From Zymoseptoria tritici IPO323 (taxonomy: Eukaryota > Ascomycota > Dothideomycetes > Mycosphaerellales > Mycosphaerellaceae), in assembly GCF_000219625.1 (NCBI RefSeq), contig NC_018214.1, positions 2,604,001-2,668,000 of the forward strand: a stretch of 64,000 nucleotides of DNA, read 5' to 3'. Shown piece by piece: positions 35,400-45,599 of the stretch (position 1 is the first letter of the stretch; each line of letters begins with the position of its first letter). The translations under genes were made by a program, and so were the position numbers. Below the pieces are notes generated by a model. It was not told the origin of the DNA. It searched no databases and worked only from the letters and a program-made list of their open reading frames with translations.

Positions 35400-38078
35400 G
35401 TCTTTGAGCCACGCGAAAGATGAAGAAGGTAGAGAATTGAAAAAGGCAGCAAAGTTAAAAAGCAAGACACGCACGCGAACCCATGCTTAGCAGGGTAAGC
35501 TACGCGATACGAAAGACATCGATCTTACATCTTTGACGGCGGGACCCTTACTATCCTTGCAGTGCGCGGAGACCCAACCGAGCCTCTGGGGCTGAAGCAT
35601 AGATGAGCCTTACCGGTAATGAACGAACATCCCTCGGCGGTGCTGGCAAGGCTGACGATGGATGTAATAAGAGTCTGCAGGAGAGACTGCTGCGGCAGAC
35701 AACGTGGGAGTTGGTGTGCGTGCTATCTTCGTGGAGATACGCATGGCGCCTACCGATGGTCTGCCGTGGCTGAGGTCGCACGGCGTCAGTTCCAGAGTGT
35801 GACATTTGCTTGACCACTATTAGATCCTGTTGCGAAACGTCCATCCTGGAAACTGTCAAGGAAGCTGCAGCCGAGTGGTGGGGCTACACCTTGTCGGTAG
35901 GGGTCTAGCCGCGCCAGCTGGCGAGGGAGTAGGGCGAGGTACAGCCGCGGCATATACTTCAAATGGACATTTACCACGTTCTGGCGGTGGTGAGTCAGCT
36001 GAGGGTCCTGCTTCGTTGCTCACGAGAGCAGCCATCAAGTCTAAGCTGCGGACGAGCAGTCAGACTGTGACAAAGTTCTGCGCGGAATACTGTCAGCATG
36101 GCGTGGTGTTCGAAGGATGCATGTCAGCTTCCTTCCACTAGGAATCCCTGTAAGGGCTGGCAGCTTTGACGCACGTGAAAGGATTGCACTGGGCGTATTT
36201 TTTCGAGCTTGCCATGACAATCTCTACATCCCAGACTTCATATTCGGGCTGACGGCAGATGCCTGTATTCCGTGGTTATTTTCGACAAGCATCCTGGCAA
36301 ACAAGATCGGTCCGAGTCACTGCCGACGAGCCTCCACCACTCAAAGGCCTGTCCGATCAACCTAAGCGGTGTCAAGAATCTATTTCATCCTCTTGAACAC
36401 GGCGACCGTGGCCCGTTATTATATTGCTGCTGGGATGGCGCATTTGTAGCTGATGATGCACGCCGCAACATTGCAGCATACGACACCGACCACGGCATGC
36501 CACAGTACCTCGCACCAAAGCAAGAACACCCTTTGCTCTCGAGCTGGTGACAACTGCAAGCGGTCGGATCGTGCACAAGCTGCAGTGACGTTGTCCTCCA
36601 GATGCACCAAGTGGAGAGAGCAAAAGCTTGGGTGGTCAGATGCCAAAAAGTATCAAAAAGCTTGAAAGCTGCTGGCAAGCTGAGTATCGTGATGGTCTGG
36701 CCGACACAGTCATGACCGTATCTCCTATCAGCACACAATCAATGTACTTTATCAGCCCATAAAGCCTCCGACTGCACACAACATGCTTTCGCGAGACTGG
36801 CGGGTGGCACAAGTTGATGGTGGTGGAGTTGCCTTGTCAGATCCAGAGCTTCCAGCAGCAGTCTCACGCAGGCGTGACCGTCACGAGCGGTGAGCAGACA
36901 ATGTCGCATGCTCGGTGCATGTTGGCCTCTTTCTTGAGTATCTTTCCGGCGCGTCGGCGAGATGTCCGAGGTACTGCTCTGTCACCTGTTTGGGCTTATG
37001 AAATCTCGACAAGACGATACATAGTGGCTTCGGGGATTGGAAGAGTTTCATGAAACAGTCCATTAGAGCTGAGATGGCTTTTGATCGGTCGTGGCGACAG
37101 TCGATGTCGAAGGTGGCGAGGAAAGGGCAAGAAGGTTGGAAAGGCAGGAGAGCAGAGGGAAAGCTGGCTACGGTGCTCCAGATCCCAAGCTGTCTCTTCG
37201 CTGCTGCGGCAACCTATATGTGCACCCAAGATACCCACTCCCTCCACTGTGCTCCAGCAGCGTTTCTACGACCTTCATCGGCAGGGCTATCGTAACATGA
37301 CTGGGCCCAAACAGAGGATAGTCAGAGGTAGCCGACAACATCTCGGCCAAACATCCAGCAGAGTGGATTCGAGACAGCATGGCATCGATACGAGCAAGCG
37401 GGAGATACTCGTGTTGGCTTCTCGCCAGTTCACCCAAAGGCCAAACAGCAGCAGCGCACCGGCGCAAGGAATGAAAGCGAGCTGCATCCAAAGCTGCAGA
37501 GGGCAAACAAGGTTTCATTCATTACTGACCTCTTTATCAGGTCAAGGCTCTCTCGAAAAGATGTGGCAGAAGAATAGGCACATAAGCTGTCTGCAAAGCC
37601 ACTCTCGCAGCGCAATGCCTTCAGCAGTTCGAACACCGAGCTTTGCAGTGCTCCCAACCGCCTCACGACTTGACGCCTGCGTCCACCATGACCAGAGCAA
37701 TAGGAGACGAACTTGAGCAAATCACGGTCGACCCGGAAGAGCTGTCTGCCGCGCAGTGTCAGCGATGAGGGTCCCATTCCACACAACGAGAAAGATGCCC
37801 AGCTCACGTACCTCCCAAACTTCGCCTCGCGGTCTCCAGACGAAGGCCGAATTGTCAGCACCCTTGCACATTCAGAGTTCGGACTGAATTCCGGGTACTC
37901 GTGTGATCGGTGCTCGTCGCCTCTGTATAAAACCATCGGCGACGCTCTGACATACGTGGGCCCAACGATCAGCTGATTGATCGAGAGGAGCTGCGCACAT
38001 TATCAGCAGCCAGGTCATTCCTGCATCGAGGAAGGGAAACCTGACGCACCCAGATTCGCAATCACCTTTTTACACAAC
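35400..38078. other. 2.7-kb region without a recognisable gene, upstream of ags1
   Basis: Balanced base composition and only short, mutually overlapping frames with no domain, signal peptide plus continuation, or splice-linked exons. It contains the ags1 promoter at its left end. Some frames of 110-210 codons at 37,000-37,940 have random-looking composition (high Cys/Arg/Ser) and I do not support them. A long promoter, a non-coding RNA or a lineage-specific gene are all possible. Confidence 0.4.
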
Positions 38079-38185
38079 CATCATCCTCCACATCCATCAT
38101 CCTCCACATCCATCATCCTCCACATCCATCATCCTCCACATCCATCATCCTCCACATCCATCATCCTCCACATTCATCATCCTTA
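38079..38185. repeat. 16-bp minisatellite, about 6.7 copies
   Basis: The unit catcatcctccacatc is repeated head to tail from 38079, near-perfectly; the sixth copy ends in t instead of c and the seventh breaks off. The unit is not a multiple of three, so a frame that crosses it repeats every 48 bases as His/Pro/Ser-rich sequence; I treat that frame as an artefact. Confidence 0.95.
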
Positions 38186-38558
38186 TCACAGCTGTTGTCA
38201 AGGTCATCGCACCAGGCCAGTCCCTTGTGGCCGCCTTCGCACAATCGGTCTTTCAACGACGTTTCTCGCCAATTTTGTGCTTTCCGGAACAGGCGCGGTC
38301 AAAACACCACCCGTCGCACAGAGGGTCGTTCAGCCAGGTGATGCGAGATCGGCAACAGGGTAGGGCTTTATCGTCGAAGCAGATGCAGACGCTTCCGAGG
38401 CCACAAGCCGAGCAGATCGCAAGGAACAGGGAGAAAATAAGGAATGGTTCGAGAAGCATTGTCGGGGAGGGAGAGGGCAGGGTTGGACTAATGAAAGACG
38501 CCCGATATGCTGATCTGTGCTGAGGAGAGAAAAATTTGGGAGAGCGAGTTGGGCGGGA
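38186..38558. other. Intergenic, no feature seen
   Basis: About 370 bp of balanced composition between the minisatellite and the left end of the Fot1-like element. No gene is supported. Confidence 0.35.
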
Positions 38559-38560
38559 TA

Positions 38561-40763
38561 GAAGTGATGCCGGCGCTGTGCACGGTCCACGCTGTGCACG
38601 CTCTACACGAGAGCATAGCTTTATTCCTTACACCTCTTTAATAGCTAATATCTTTACAACTAGTAGTTACAATAAGGTGTTTAATAGCTTAAATTCATCG
38701 CATCGATTATATCTATTAGCTCTAAGCAGCTTGTAACTTCTGCCTTAATGTTATGCGTATTAGAGGCTAAGAGGATTTAGCTACCTTAGCACCCTTCCTC
38801 CGTAGTAAGGGCACCTTTAACACTACAATTAACACCGGTTTATCTACTGCCTTCCTTCTACAGCGCTTAGCTAGCGAGGCTGTGCGAGCAGAGGCTCTAA
38901 GGTCGGTATTTAGCTATAAATTAGCCTTCTTCGTCTCTAGTAATAAAGCCTTCTTAGCCTTATTCTATAGCGCTTTAGCCTACCTGTCTACCTTAGCTTA
39001 TATCCGCTATTTAGCTCTTAGTTGCTTATCTACCTTCTTCTTAATCGCATTAGCTTCCTTCTGCTACTTCTTAGTAACCTTTAATCGCTCCTTTTTAGCG
39101 AGTTTAGCTATACTAGCCTTTAGTTTAGCTAGTAAATAGAATTAAGCTACTAAACCGGAGGGGATTGTAAGTAGAGGCTTGCTACGCTGTCGTTTCTTCT
39201 TCTTATTCTTAAAGGATTTAGTAAGGCTATAGCACCGGCTCTTAAGGAGCTAATTCTTAGTCTATAGGTAAAGGATCGTATTATTAAGCTTCTATATCCT
39301 TCTCTTGTCTATGTCCTTAACTACCTCGATAACTACGTCCTTTATAAGGGCCCTAAGCTGTCGCTAATTACTTAAAGAGATTACGGAGGTTATAGTGTTA
39401 GATGTACTCGGTCTACTCTTGCTAGTACTGTCCTTATTACTCTCGTACTCGCTCTTCTTATCCTTACTCTTCTTACCCTTGCTCTTCTTACCCTTGTTGT
39501 CCTTACTCTTAACTTTAAACGCCTTTAACACTACGGTAGAGTCGAGTAGTAATAAGCCTGTCTTCTTAAAGGCCTTATAGATATTAGTAATAGTAAACGC
39601 CTTCTAAAAAGCTAGCTAAAACAGACGCTAGAAATTACGCTTACTAGTAGTAGAGCGACCTTCTAAGTAGAAGATCTCCTTCGAGAGGTTAATACTATAG
39701 TAGGTAGACAAAGGGCTAAAGAGACTAATATTAAGAGGCTAGAGCCGGTGTGTTAAGTACGGTAGAAAAACAGCTACGAGGATCCGGTGCTATACGTAGA
39801 AGTTAAGGAACGGCATATTAATATAAGAGCTATAGCTATTAATAATTAGTAGTCTATAACCTCTACTAGCCTTCTCTCTTGTTAGCGGCTCGAATACCTT
39901 CTTTATCTAGTATAAGCTAAGGTTGTTATTAGTCTAGCCGTTCGGTAAGGACGTAAAGAAGGCCTCGTAAATGTCCTCGAAATCTTAGAGCTATAAGGAC
40001 TAGATATTGCCTATCTCTACCTTATAAATAAGACATAGTAGAAGGAACGAGCTATTAGCACAGATATATACTAGTAATGTTATCTACTCGCGGTTGCTAT
40101 CCTACATATATCTAATAAATGCCTTACTTATCTAGTACTCCTTCGTAAAGATCCTCCGGCTCTTTTAAAGTATACTAACTATAAAGCCCTTCTCGTCTAT
40201 ATTATAGGTATTGTACGTCTTAAGGTTATACTTCTTTAGCTTCTCTTCTAGTAGGTCGTAATAGGACTAATACTAATACATAGAGTCTGCCTACTTACGG
40301 TTCTTGTCGAGTAGATTAAGGTATTTAGAATTAATATTAGTATATCTACCGACGAAGGTAGAGATCTATTGCCGGCTCGGTAGGTGCTTTAATATATCTT
40401 TAGCGAACGTGCGAACTATTACCGGAGTCGGTAGAATGCCTCTACGTATAAGTATGTCGATATAGCCTATAAGGGTACGTTCTTATTAGTATAAGAGAAT
40501 TATGTTATTCTCGTCGCGTCGAGCTCTCGAATCGTTAACTTTACGGTACTACCTCGATAACGTACTACGGTAGACGCTATGCTTCGTCGCGATTTCTAAG
40601 ATATTCTTTACCTTCGCCGCTCTTAGCTTGTCTAACGCGTCGTCTATTAGAGCTATAGTTGTAGTGTATTAATTCGTAGAAGTTTAATTGTTTTTATAGA
40701 TTATAACGTATTACGAATTCGAGCGTATATAGCGTAGACCGTGCACAGCGCCGGCATTACTTC
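38561..40763 (-). mobile_element. RIP-mutated Fot1/pogo-family DNA transposon with TIRs
   Basis: 2,203 bp bounded by inverted repeats of about 43 bp (38561-38603 and 40721-40763), beginning gaagtgatgccggcgctg on the left, flanked on both sides by TA (38559-38560 and 40764-40765), the target duplication of this superfamily. The two TIRs differ only by transitions, all towards A/T in the right copy. On the minus strand a transposase can be followed through stops: an N-terminal helix-turn-helix/CENP-B-like part (RAAKVKNILEIATKHSVYRSTLSR near 40,600), the first DDE block YNIDEKGF, then REQITLLVYICAN. A Lys/Ala-rich coiled-coil C-terminus lies near 38,880-39,140. Stops sit at Trp and Gln positions, as RIP predicts. 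It is not functional. Confidence 0.85.
38770..40660 (-). pseudogene. Fot1/pogo DDE transposase remnant
   Basis: Minus-strand frame with stops at expected Trp/Gln sites. Blocks in order: DDALDKLRAAKVKNILEIA (HTH), GILPTPVIVRTFAKDIL with STFVGRYTNI (second DNA-binding helix-turn-helix), LLEEKLKKYNLKTYNTYNID EKGF (first catalytic Asp), RYMQDSNRE-type region before CANSSFL, and a basic coiled-coil tail. It belongs to the Tc1/mariner-pogo clade. Boundaries are approximate because there is no intact frame. Confidence 0.75.
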
Positions 40764-40976
40764 TACCGGGCTACGAAAGTTGCCTCTCGATATTTAGGGC
40801 CTTCCTTAAAAACGCTAGAAGTGTCTATACTCTAAGTAAACAGCTAATTTACGTCTAGCTAGACTTCTCCCTACTAATCCTCGTTATAGCTTACATTTTC
40901 CTATATTATATCCGGTGCTTAGGCTATATTATAAACGCTCTAGCCTCGAAAATGTATAGCGAAAGCCTTATAGACC
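40764..40976. other. AT-rich spacer between two transposons
   Basis: About 210 bp of AT-rich, TpA-rich sequence between the Fot1-like and Harbinger-like elements. No frame or TIR. It was probably also RIP-mutated and may be part of an older, unrecognised repeat. Confidence 0.35.
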
Positions 40977-41528
40977 TAAGGGTGCGTATACCTAGAGGCT
41001 ATTAATAGGTTATTACTTAAAATTAGTTAATTAATAACCTTATTTTCCTTCTAGGGCAATAACGAGCTCGTAAGTGAACGCTTCCGTTATTAATATAGAG
41101 TCTTACGGATATTACCGTCTTAGCTATTACTTACCTTATATTATATCGTATTATTTACGCGTTCCTTACTCGTATTATATACTACCTCTTTAAATGCTAT
41201 AGATCCGCTCTAATCTATAGTCGTTGTTAGTGTTGCCGCTACTATTACCCTTACTCTTACGACTATACTCCTTCTAATAGATCGACGCCTTCGCTAGTAT
41301 AAACCCTCCGGTATTATCGAGACGCTCGTAGATCTAACTACCGGTATAAAGGAGGCATTTAGGTACTTATATAGACCGGAAGAGTATTATTACTATACTA
41401 CTCGTATACGGTAACCGGTATTAAGGAAGTTCGTAAAGAAATTAGAGGCTCGTAGAGTAGGAGGAGAACGAGCTAGTAGTATATTAGTCGCCGAGTAGGT
41501 AGTAATATTCCTCGATTTCCTAGCCTAT

Positions 41529-41711
41529 TGTCAGGGTTCGACCGGAGGTAGCTCCGGCTCGAACTGGCGACCTTTGGATTCAGGGTGGGGCGCTTTACCA
41601 CTAGGCCAAAAGGAAGCCAAAAGACCAGAATCTGAGAACGGGTTCTCAGATTGCGCCCCACTTTTAAGGCTTGGCAAAGCCAAGCTGAACCCCAAGGCAC
41701 AGCCTGTGACA
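41529..41711 (-). repeat. LTR copy of the TRIM-like element (3' LTR by inferred orientation)
   Basis: 183 bp; identical to 41884-42066 except for A instead of G at 41603. On the minus strand it contains TGGCCTAGTGGT (41608-41597), close to a Pol III A box, then AGTTCGAGCC (41565-41556), close to a B box, at tRNA-like spacing, with CCTGAATCC between, as in an anticodon arm. It also holds a 24-bp inverted repeat with 11-bp arms (41629-41652). Confidence 0.85.
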
Positions 41712-41883
41712 TTACCTCTCCGCCCCCCCCTCGCCTCTTAACAGGTCACAAGAGGGGGTACTACACATCCTCTCCGGATGTATAGATTAGAGTGCCTTAA
41801 AAGCAGCCCCCACGCATGCAATGCACGCGTGTGAGCCGAGGCGCATCCAACAACGCACTACGACCCTTTTTGTTCTCAGATTA

Positions 41884-42066
41884 TGTCAGGGTTCGACCGG
41901 AGGTAGCTCCGGCTCGAACTGGCGACCTTTGGATTCAGGGTGGGGCGCTTTACCACTGGGCCAAAAGGAAGCCAAAAGACCAGAATCTGAGAACGGGTTC
42001 TCAGATTGCGCCCCACTTTTAAGGCTTGGCAAAGCCAAGCTGAACCCCAAGGCACAGCCTGTGACA
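41884..42066 (-). repeat. LTR copy of the TRIM-like element (5' LTR by inferred orientation)
   Basis: 183 bp, the partner of 41529-41711 at a distance of 355 bp. The A-box-like motif reads TGGCCCAGTGGT here, a better match for an unmutated form. The adjoining internal bases (41883 downward, minus strand TAATCTGAGAAC) stand where a primer-binding site should lie. Confidence 0.85.
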
Positions 42067-43249
42067 CCTATAACCTATTAATTCGTTAGCTCCGAAGGTA
42101 GTATTAATACTTATACGCTACGTTCTCGACTATTATTAAACGTATTAGTAAGATCGTATGTCTTATAAGCTAGGAGTATATCCGAATACCGAATTAACTA
42201 GACCTACCGCCGCTATATAAAAAGATAATAAAGAAGAGTAAGGAAGATATAAGCTGCTCGAGCTATAGTAAGTTTAGCTAGTTTAAGGATATAGTTAGAG
42301 CGCTAGATAGTACGTTATTGCCGATAAATCTACCTAAGGATATTAGAGGGGTATAGAATAGTAGGAAGGGATTTATCTTATAGAACGTAATAGCCGCTTA
42401 TAACTTCGACATAGTGTTCTAGTATATAATAGTCGGATATAAGGGCTCTACGCCGGACGGTGTTATCTTAAAGAAGGTATATAAAGATAGCTTCGACGTA
42501 CTACCTAGCAAATACTTCCTCGCCGATAGTAGATACTCTACGCTTAACAATCGACTACTCGTACTATACGAGAGTACGCGATATTATATCCGTAAGTAGA
42601 GGGTAGCGTAGCGCCGGCCTAAGACGAAGAAAGAGCTATATAATGTACGCTATATATAACTACGTAATATTGTCGAGCGAGTCTTTAGTATTATTAAGAA
42701 GCGCTTCTTAATCCTCGCTTAAGGAGCATACTCTAGTTATAGTATCCGTAAATAGACGCGGTTTATTCTCTACTACTTCGTCCTTTATAACTTTATCCTT
42801 TTAAGTAGTAATTAGCTACTAGACTCGGAGCCCTTCCTAATAGACGTATACGGCGATAAGGATAGCGACGATAATATAGAGGGCGAGGAGGATATACTCG
42901 ATAACCTTAGTAATATCGGTAGTAGGGCGAGGGTACGGTTTCGTAATAAAATAGCTACTACGATATAGAATAATTATTAAGAATACTACTAAAAGTACGG
43001 ATTAGATATAAGGAGGGCTTAAAGTAGTAACGAAATCTAACTAGTTTTTAAGAGAGAGCTTAAAACGTCGTTATTATAAAGAATGTACGTATTTGCTAGT
43101 TAATTTACTTATTTCTTACGCTAAGGCTATTATACCGACCTCTCGTCGAAGAGGTAGAAATTCTCGTACTTATAGATAGAGGATAGGGCGGAGTACGAAG
43201 ATACCGCGAGATACGGAAGCTTAAAACTAGCGCGAAAAATAGAGCTACT

Positions 43250-44785
43250 CCTTCCTAATTAGGCCGAATATTAGTAAATTCTTAAAACACCTCTATATAA
43301 ATCGATAGTATAGCCCTAATTTTCTCTTACGCGAGCTCTAGTAAGGCATTCGACGGTATCTTTATATCCTATATGCTCCTCTATTATTAAAACTACTAAA
43401 TAGTTAGTAAGCAGATTCTTATACCTTAACTTTTTAGACTTACTCCTTTAACTCTATACCCTTTATTAACGACGGTAACTATATAGTCTACCTTATATCT
43501 TACTAATTAGCGGTAGCGGCTACGACTAAGCGAATAGCGAGAAGGTATAACTCTACTATAGATAGGTATGTTACGCCGGAGTATAGTAAGGTAGAGGGTT
43601 ATCGACCGGCGCTAGCGTAGACGGTTTAGCCTATATAATAATCCTTCGTAGATATAATCTAAGGCGGCTACTAAGTTCGTCCTTAAGGAGCAGTTTAGCG
43701 GTAACGGCGAGGTTTAGATTGTCCGCTAACTTTATTAAAAGTAGGTCCTTATCCTTATTACTTACGCCCTTAAGTATAACCTTATTACGAGCTAGCCGCT
43801 TACTAAGAAGCTCTAATAGCGTCTTGTCCTTTAACTCGTCCTACTTAGCTATAGTAGCTATAGTCTATTATAGTAGCGTTATAAGCTTATAGATAGCCTT
43901 AAGGTATTCCGGATCTACCTTGTTTATAACCTACTACTTCCTTACCTTAGAGCGGCGCTCTTTATTAGTATTTGCTAACTACGTAGCTCTTAGAACCTGC
44001 TCGTCCTCGGGATCTACCTCTTCGACCTTATCGTCCGAACTAGCCGCTCCGCGAGCGCCGCCGCCGCCCTTATTATCGTTCTCGCCCTTATCCTCCGACT
44101 CCTTATCTTCTAACTCCTTAGCCTCCGACTTAGTAAGCCGAGTACCCCCTCTACCGCCGACCGCGTGCTCTCTAGTAGCTACGTTAGTACTAATAATAGT
44201 ATAGATCGAGAGTAAGAAAGAAGGGTAAGAGTCTCTAAATAGCTCGTACGTAGGGTACGCCTTATAATAAGTATCCTTAACGGACTTATCTACCGGCTTT
44301 ATAGGGTAGCTGTTCTATCTACTAATGTACTTTAAGTAAGTAGCATATAGTATATATGCCTTCTTTATTTTACGCTACTTATTAGTAAGCATCTCTTACT
44401 TAAGGAAGCGCTTAAAGCGGTCGTATATCTTCTCGGTAACTAGACGTAGATGCTTCGCTAAGAAGGTATTATTATACTATATTATACCTCTATTCTTAAG
44501 CCTTAATAACGCCTCTAGCATTACGTTAATATAGTTATCTTCCTACCGGCTAATAGCTAGATACTCGGAGCTATATATATACCCCCTTAGCTTCTACTTC
44601 TTCTACTTCTTCTTACTCTTACTAGACGACGCTACTAGCTCCTTATTATTACTAGACTCGTTCTTACGCTTCTTACTAGACGATACTAGCTCCTTAGACC
44701 TTCCCTTACCCTTCTTCCTTAGTGTCGGCGCTAGTAGTATTATAATAGATAGATAAGAGCCTATAAGACTATAATATAAGGGCAA
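43250..44785 (-). pseudogene. Myb/SANT-like accessory protein of the Harbinger element
   Basis: Minus-strand frame with stops at Trp positions. After a Ser/Lys-rich start (KELVSSSKKRKNESSNNKEL, about 44,700-44,640) it reads EDNYINVMLEALLRLKNRG (about 44,530), NNTFLAKHLRLVTEKIYDRF, LTNK*RKIKKAYILYATYLKYIS, the tri-helical Myb/SANT-like pattern found beside Harbinger transposases. An acidic, low-complexity part lies towards 44,000. In other Harbinger elements the partner protein helps the transposase bind DNA. Not functional here. The downstream limit is uncertain. Confidence 0.65.
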
Positions 44786-45058
44786 TACGTAGTAGTAATA
44801 CGCGACGTAAACAAGCGCGATAGGGCTTCTACACGGGCTACGATAACAGCAATTAATAGACTATAGAGTTCGTTAATTTATAAACCTATAGGACGGCTAT
44901 ATACTAACTTAAAATAGTTAGCGAGCAGCGACAGCGAGCTCGTGAACAATAAACGACTTCTTTAACGACATTGGTAAGTGAACGAGTTGCAGAATGGTCG
45001 GTTATTTGGTCTTGGCGCTCAATAACCTATTAACAGCCTCTAGGTATACGCACCCTGA

Positions 45059-45599
45059 TGCCCGGTCGACGGACGTTCTGCAGGGTCAGCCCAGGAGGTC
45101 CACAGATGAGAGTTCTTGAAGACAAGGCGAACGCATCACGACTTGCTGTGAAGCCTGTTGAAGTTGCAACTATCGGAACCAGGTAGACTCTCCGACCGGC
45201 AATCGTACCAGTGCTACCGGCAGCCGTCTAACGCCGACTTGAAGGGAGGCAAATATGCTTTTTGCGTGCTGTAAAACGATGATGCTCAAGATGTTCTCCT
45301 CGTTGAATAGCTGCTGCAGCCGGCTGGTCGTCCGGATCTGCTGTCCAAGAAGACAGCATAGCCTAATCTCAAATGATGCAGACCTAACAGCATTTTTCGT
45401 GCGTCGATGAAGACGTTAAAGTGAGTCTTGGTCTGACATCGGGCAAGGTGAAGTCGGGGCGAAGATACGGACACCCAAACGTATCAAAAAGTCGGAAGCA
45501 CCACTAGCGCCCTCTCACAGCTCACATCTCTATCACCACTGTCGACCACCGCACCTTGCACCTCCACCACCATCGTCAATCACACCCACACCGCCCACC
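45059..45599. other. Intergenic with the SmG promoter
   Basis: Composition returns sharply to balanced right after the Harbinger TIR. A C/A-rich leader precedes the SmG start (about 45,540-45,599). No gene was recognised. Confidence 0.4.

Larger units (their letters stand above)
41529..42066 (-). mobile_element. TRIM-like 538-bp element with tRNA-like LTRs
   Basis: Two direct repeats of 183 bp (41529-41711 and 41884-42066) surround a 172-bp non-coding core. Both begin TGTCA and end TGACA on either strand, the TG...CA form of LTRs. The element is flanked by a perfect 5-bp duplication CCTAT (41524-41528 and 42067-42071). On the minus strand the core ends in a purine-rich run of about 25 bases (complement of 41714-41739) directly before an LTR, as expected of a polypurine tract. 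No protein is encoded, so it would need help from another element. The host DNA is heavily RIP-mutated but this element is GC-balanced, and its LTRs differ at one base (41603 against 41958). Alternative reading: two SINE copies in tandem; the duplication, the TG/CA ends and the purine tract argue for a TRIM. Confidence 0.8.
41400..42990 (+). pseudogene. Harbinger DDE transposase remnant, split by an insertion
   Basis: Plus-strand frame (codons starting at multiples of three). Upstream of the insertion it reads ILVAE*VVIFLDFLAY. Downstream it resumes in the same frame with LIR*LRR*Y, FSTIIKRISKIV, then NVIAAYNFDIVF*YIIVGYKGS (first catalytic Asp region), LPSKYFLADSRY (second), KKELYNVRYI*LRNIVERVFSIIKKRF (third, RNxxERxFGxxKxRF pattern), and YNFI. 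This is the Harbinger DDE_Tnp_4 order. Taking out the inserted element and one CCTAT copy gives continuous reading across the site. Asterisks are Trp/Gln positions turned into stops. Confidence 0.8.
40980..45055 (+). mobile_element. RIP-mutated PIF/Harbinger DNA transposon with 35-bp TIRs
   Basis: 4,076 bp between inverted repeats 40980-41014 and 45021-45055 (starting gggtgcgtatacctagaggc), 34 of 35 bases matching. The single difference is A on the left against G on the right, as RIP would make. The flanking triplets are TAA on the left and TGA on the right; Harbinger elements usually duplicate TWA, so the right copy does not fit exactly. It holds two genes in the usual Harbinger arrangement: a DDE transposase on the plus strand and a Myb/SANT-like protein on the minus strand, both full of stops. 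A 538-bp TRIM-like element is inserted in the transposase. Confidence 0.85.

Noticed and set aside
37977..38363. A 128-codon His/Pro/Ser-rich protein
   Set aside because: It is the translation of the 16-bp minisatellite with random flanks.
41529..41711. A genuine tRNA gene
   Set aside because: A and B boxes are present but no closed acceptor stem or proper cloverleaf could be drawn, and the sequence is part of a duplicated 183-bp repeat.
41529..42066. Two tandem SINE copies as the primary reading
   Set aside because: The 5-bp duplication flanks the whole 538 bp, the repeats have TG/CA ends, and a purine tract adjoins one of them; this fits an LTR-type element better, though it is kept as the alternative.
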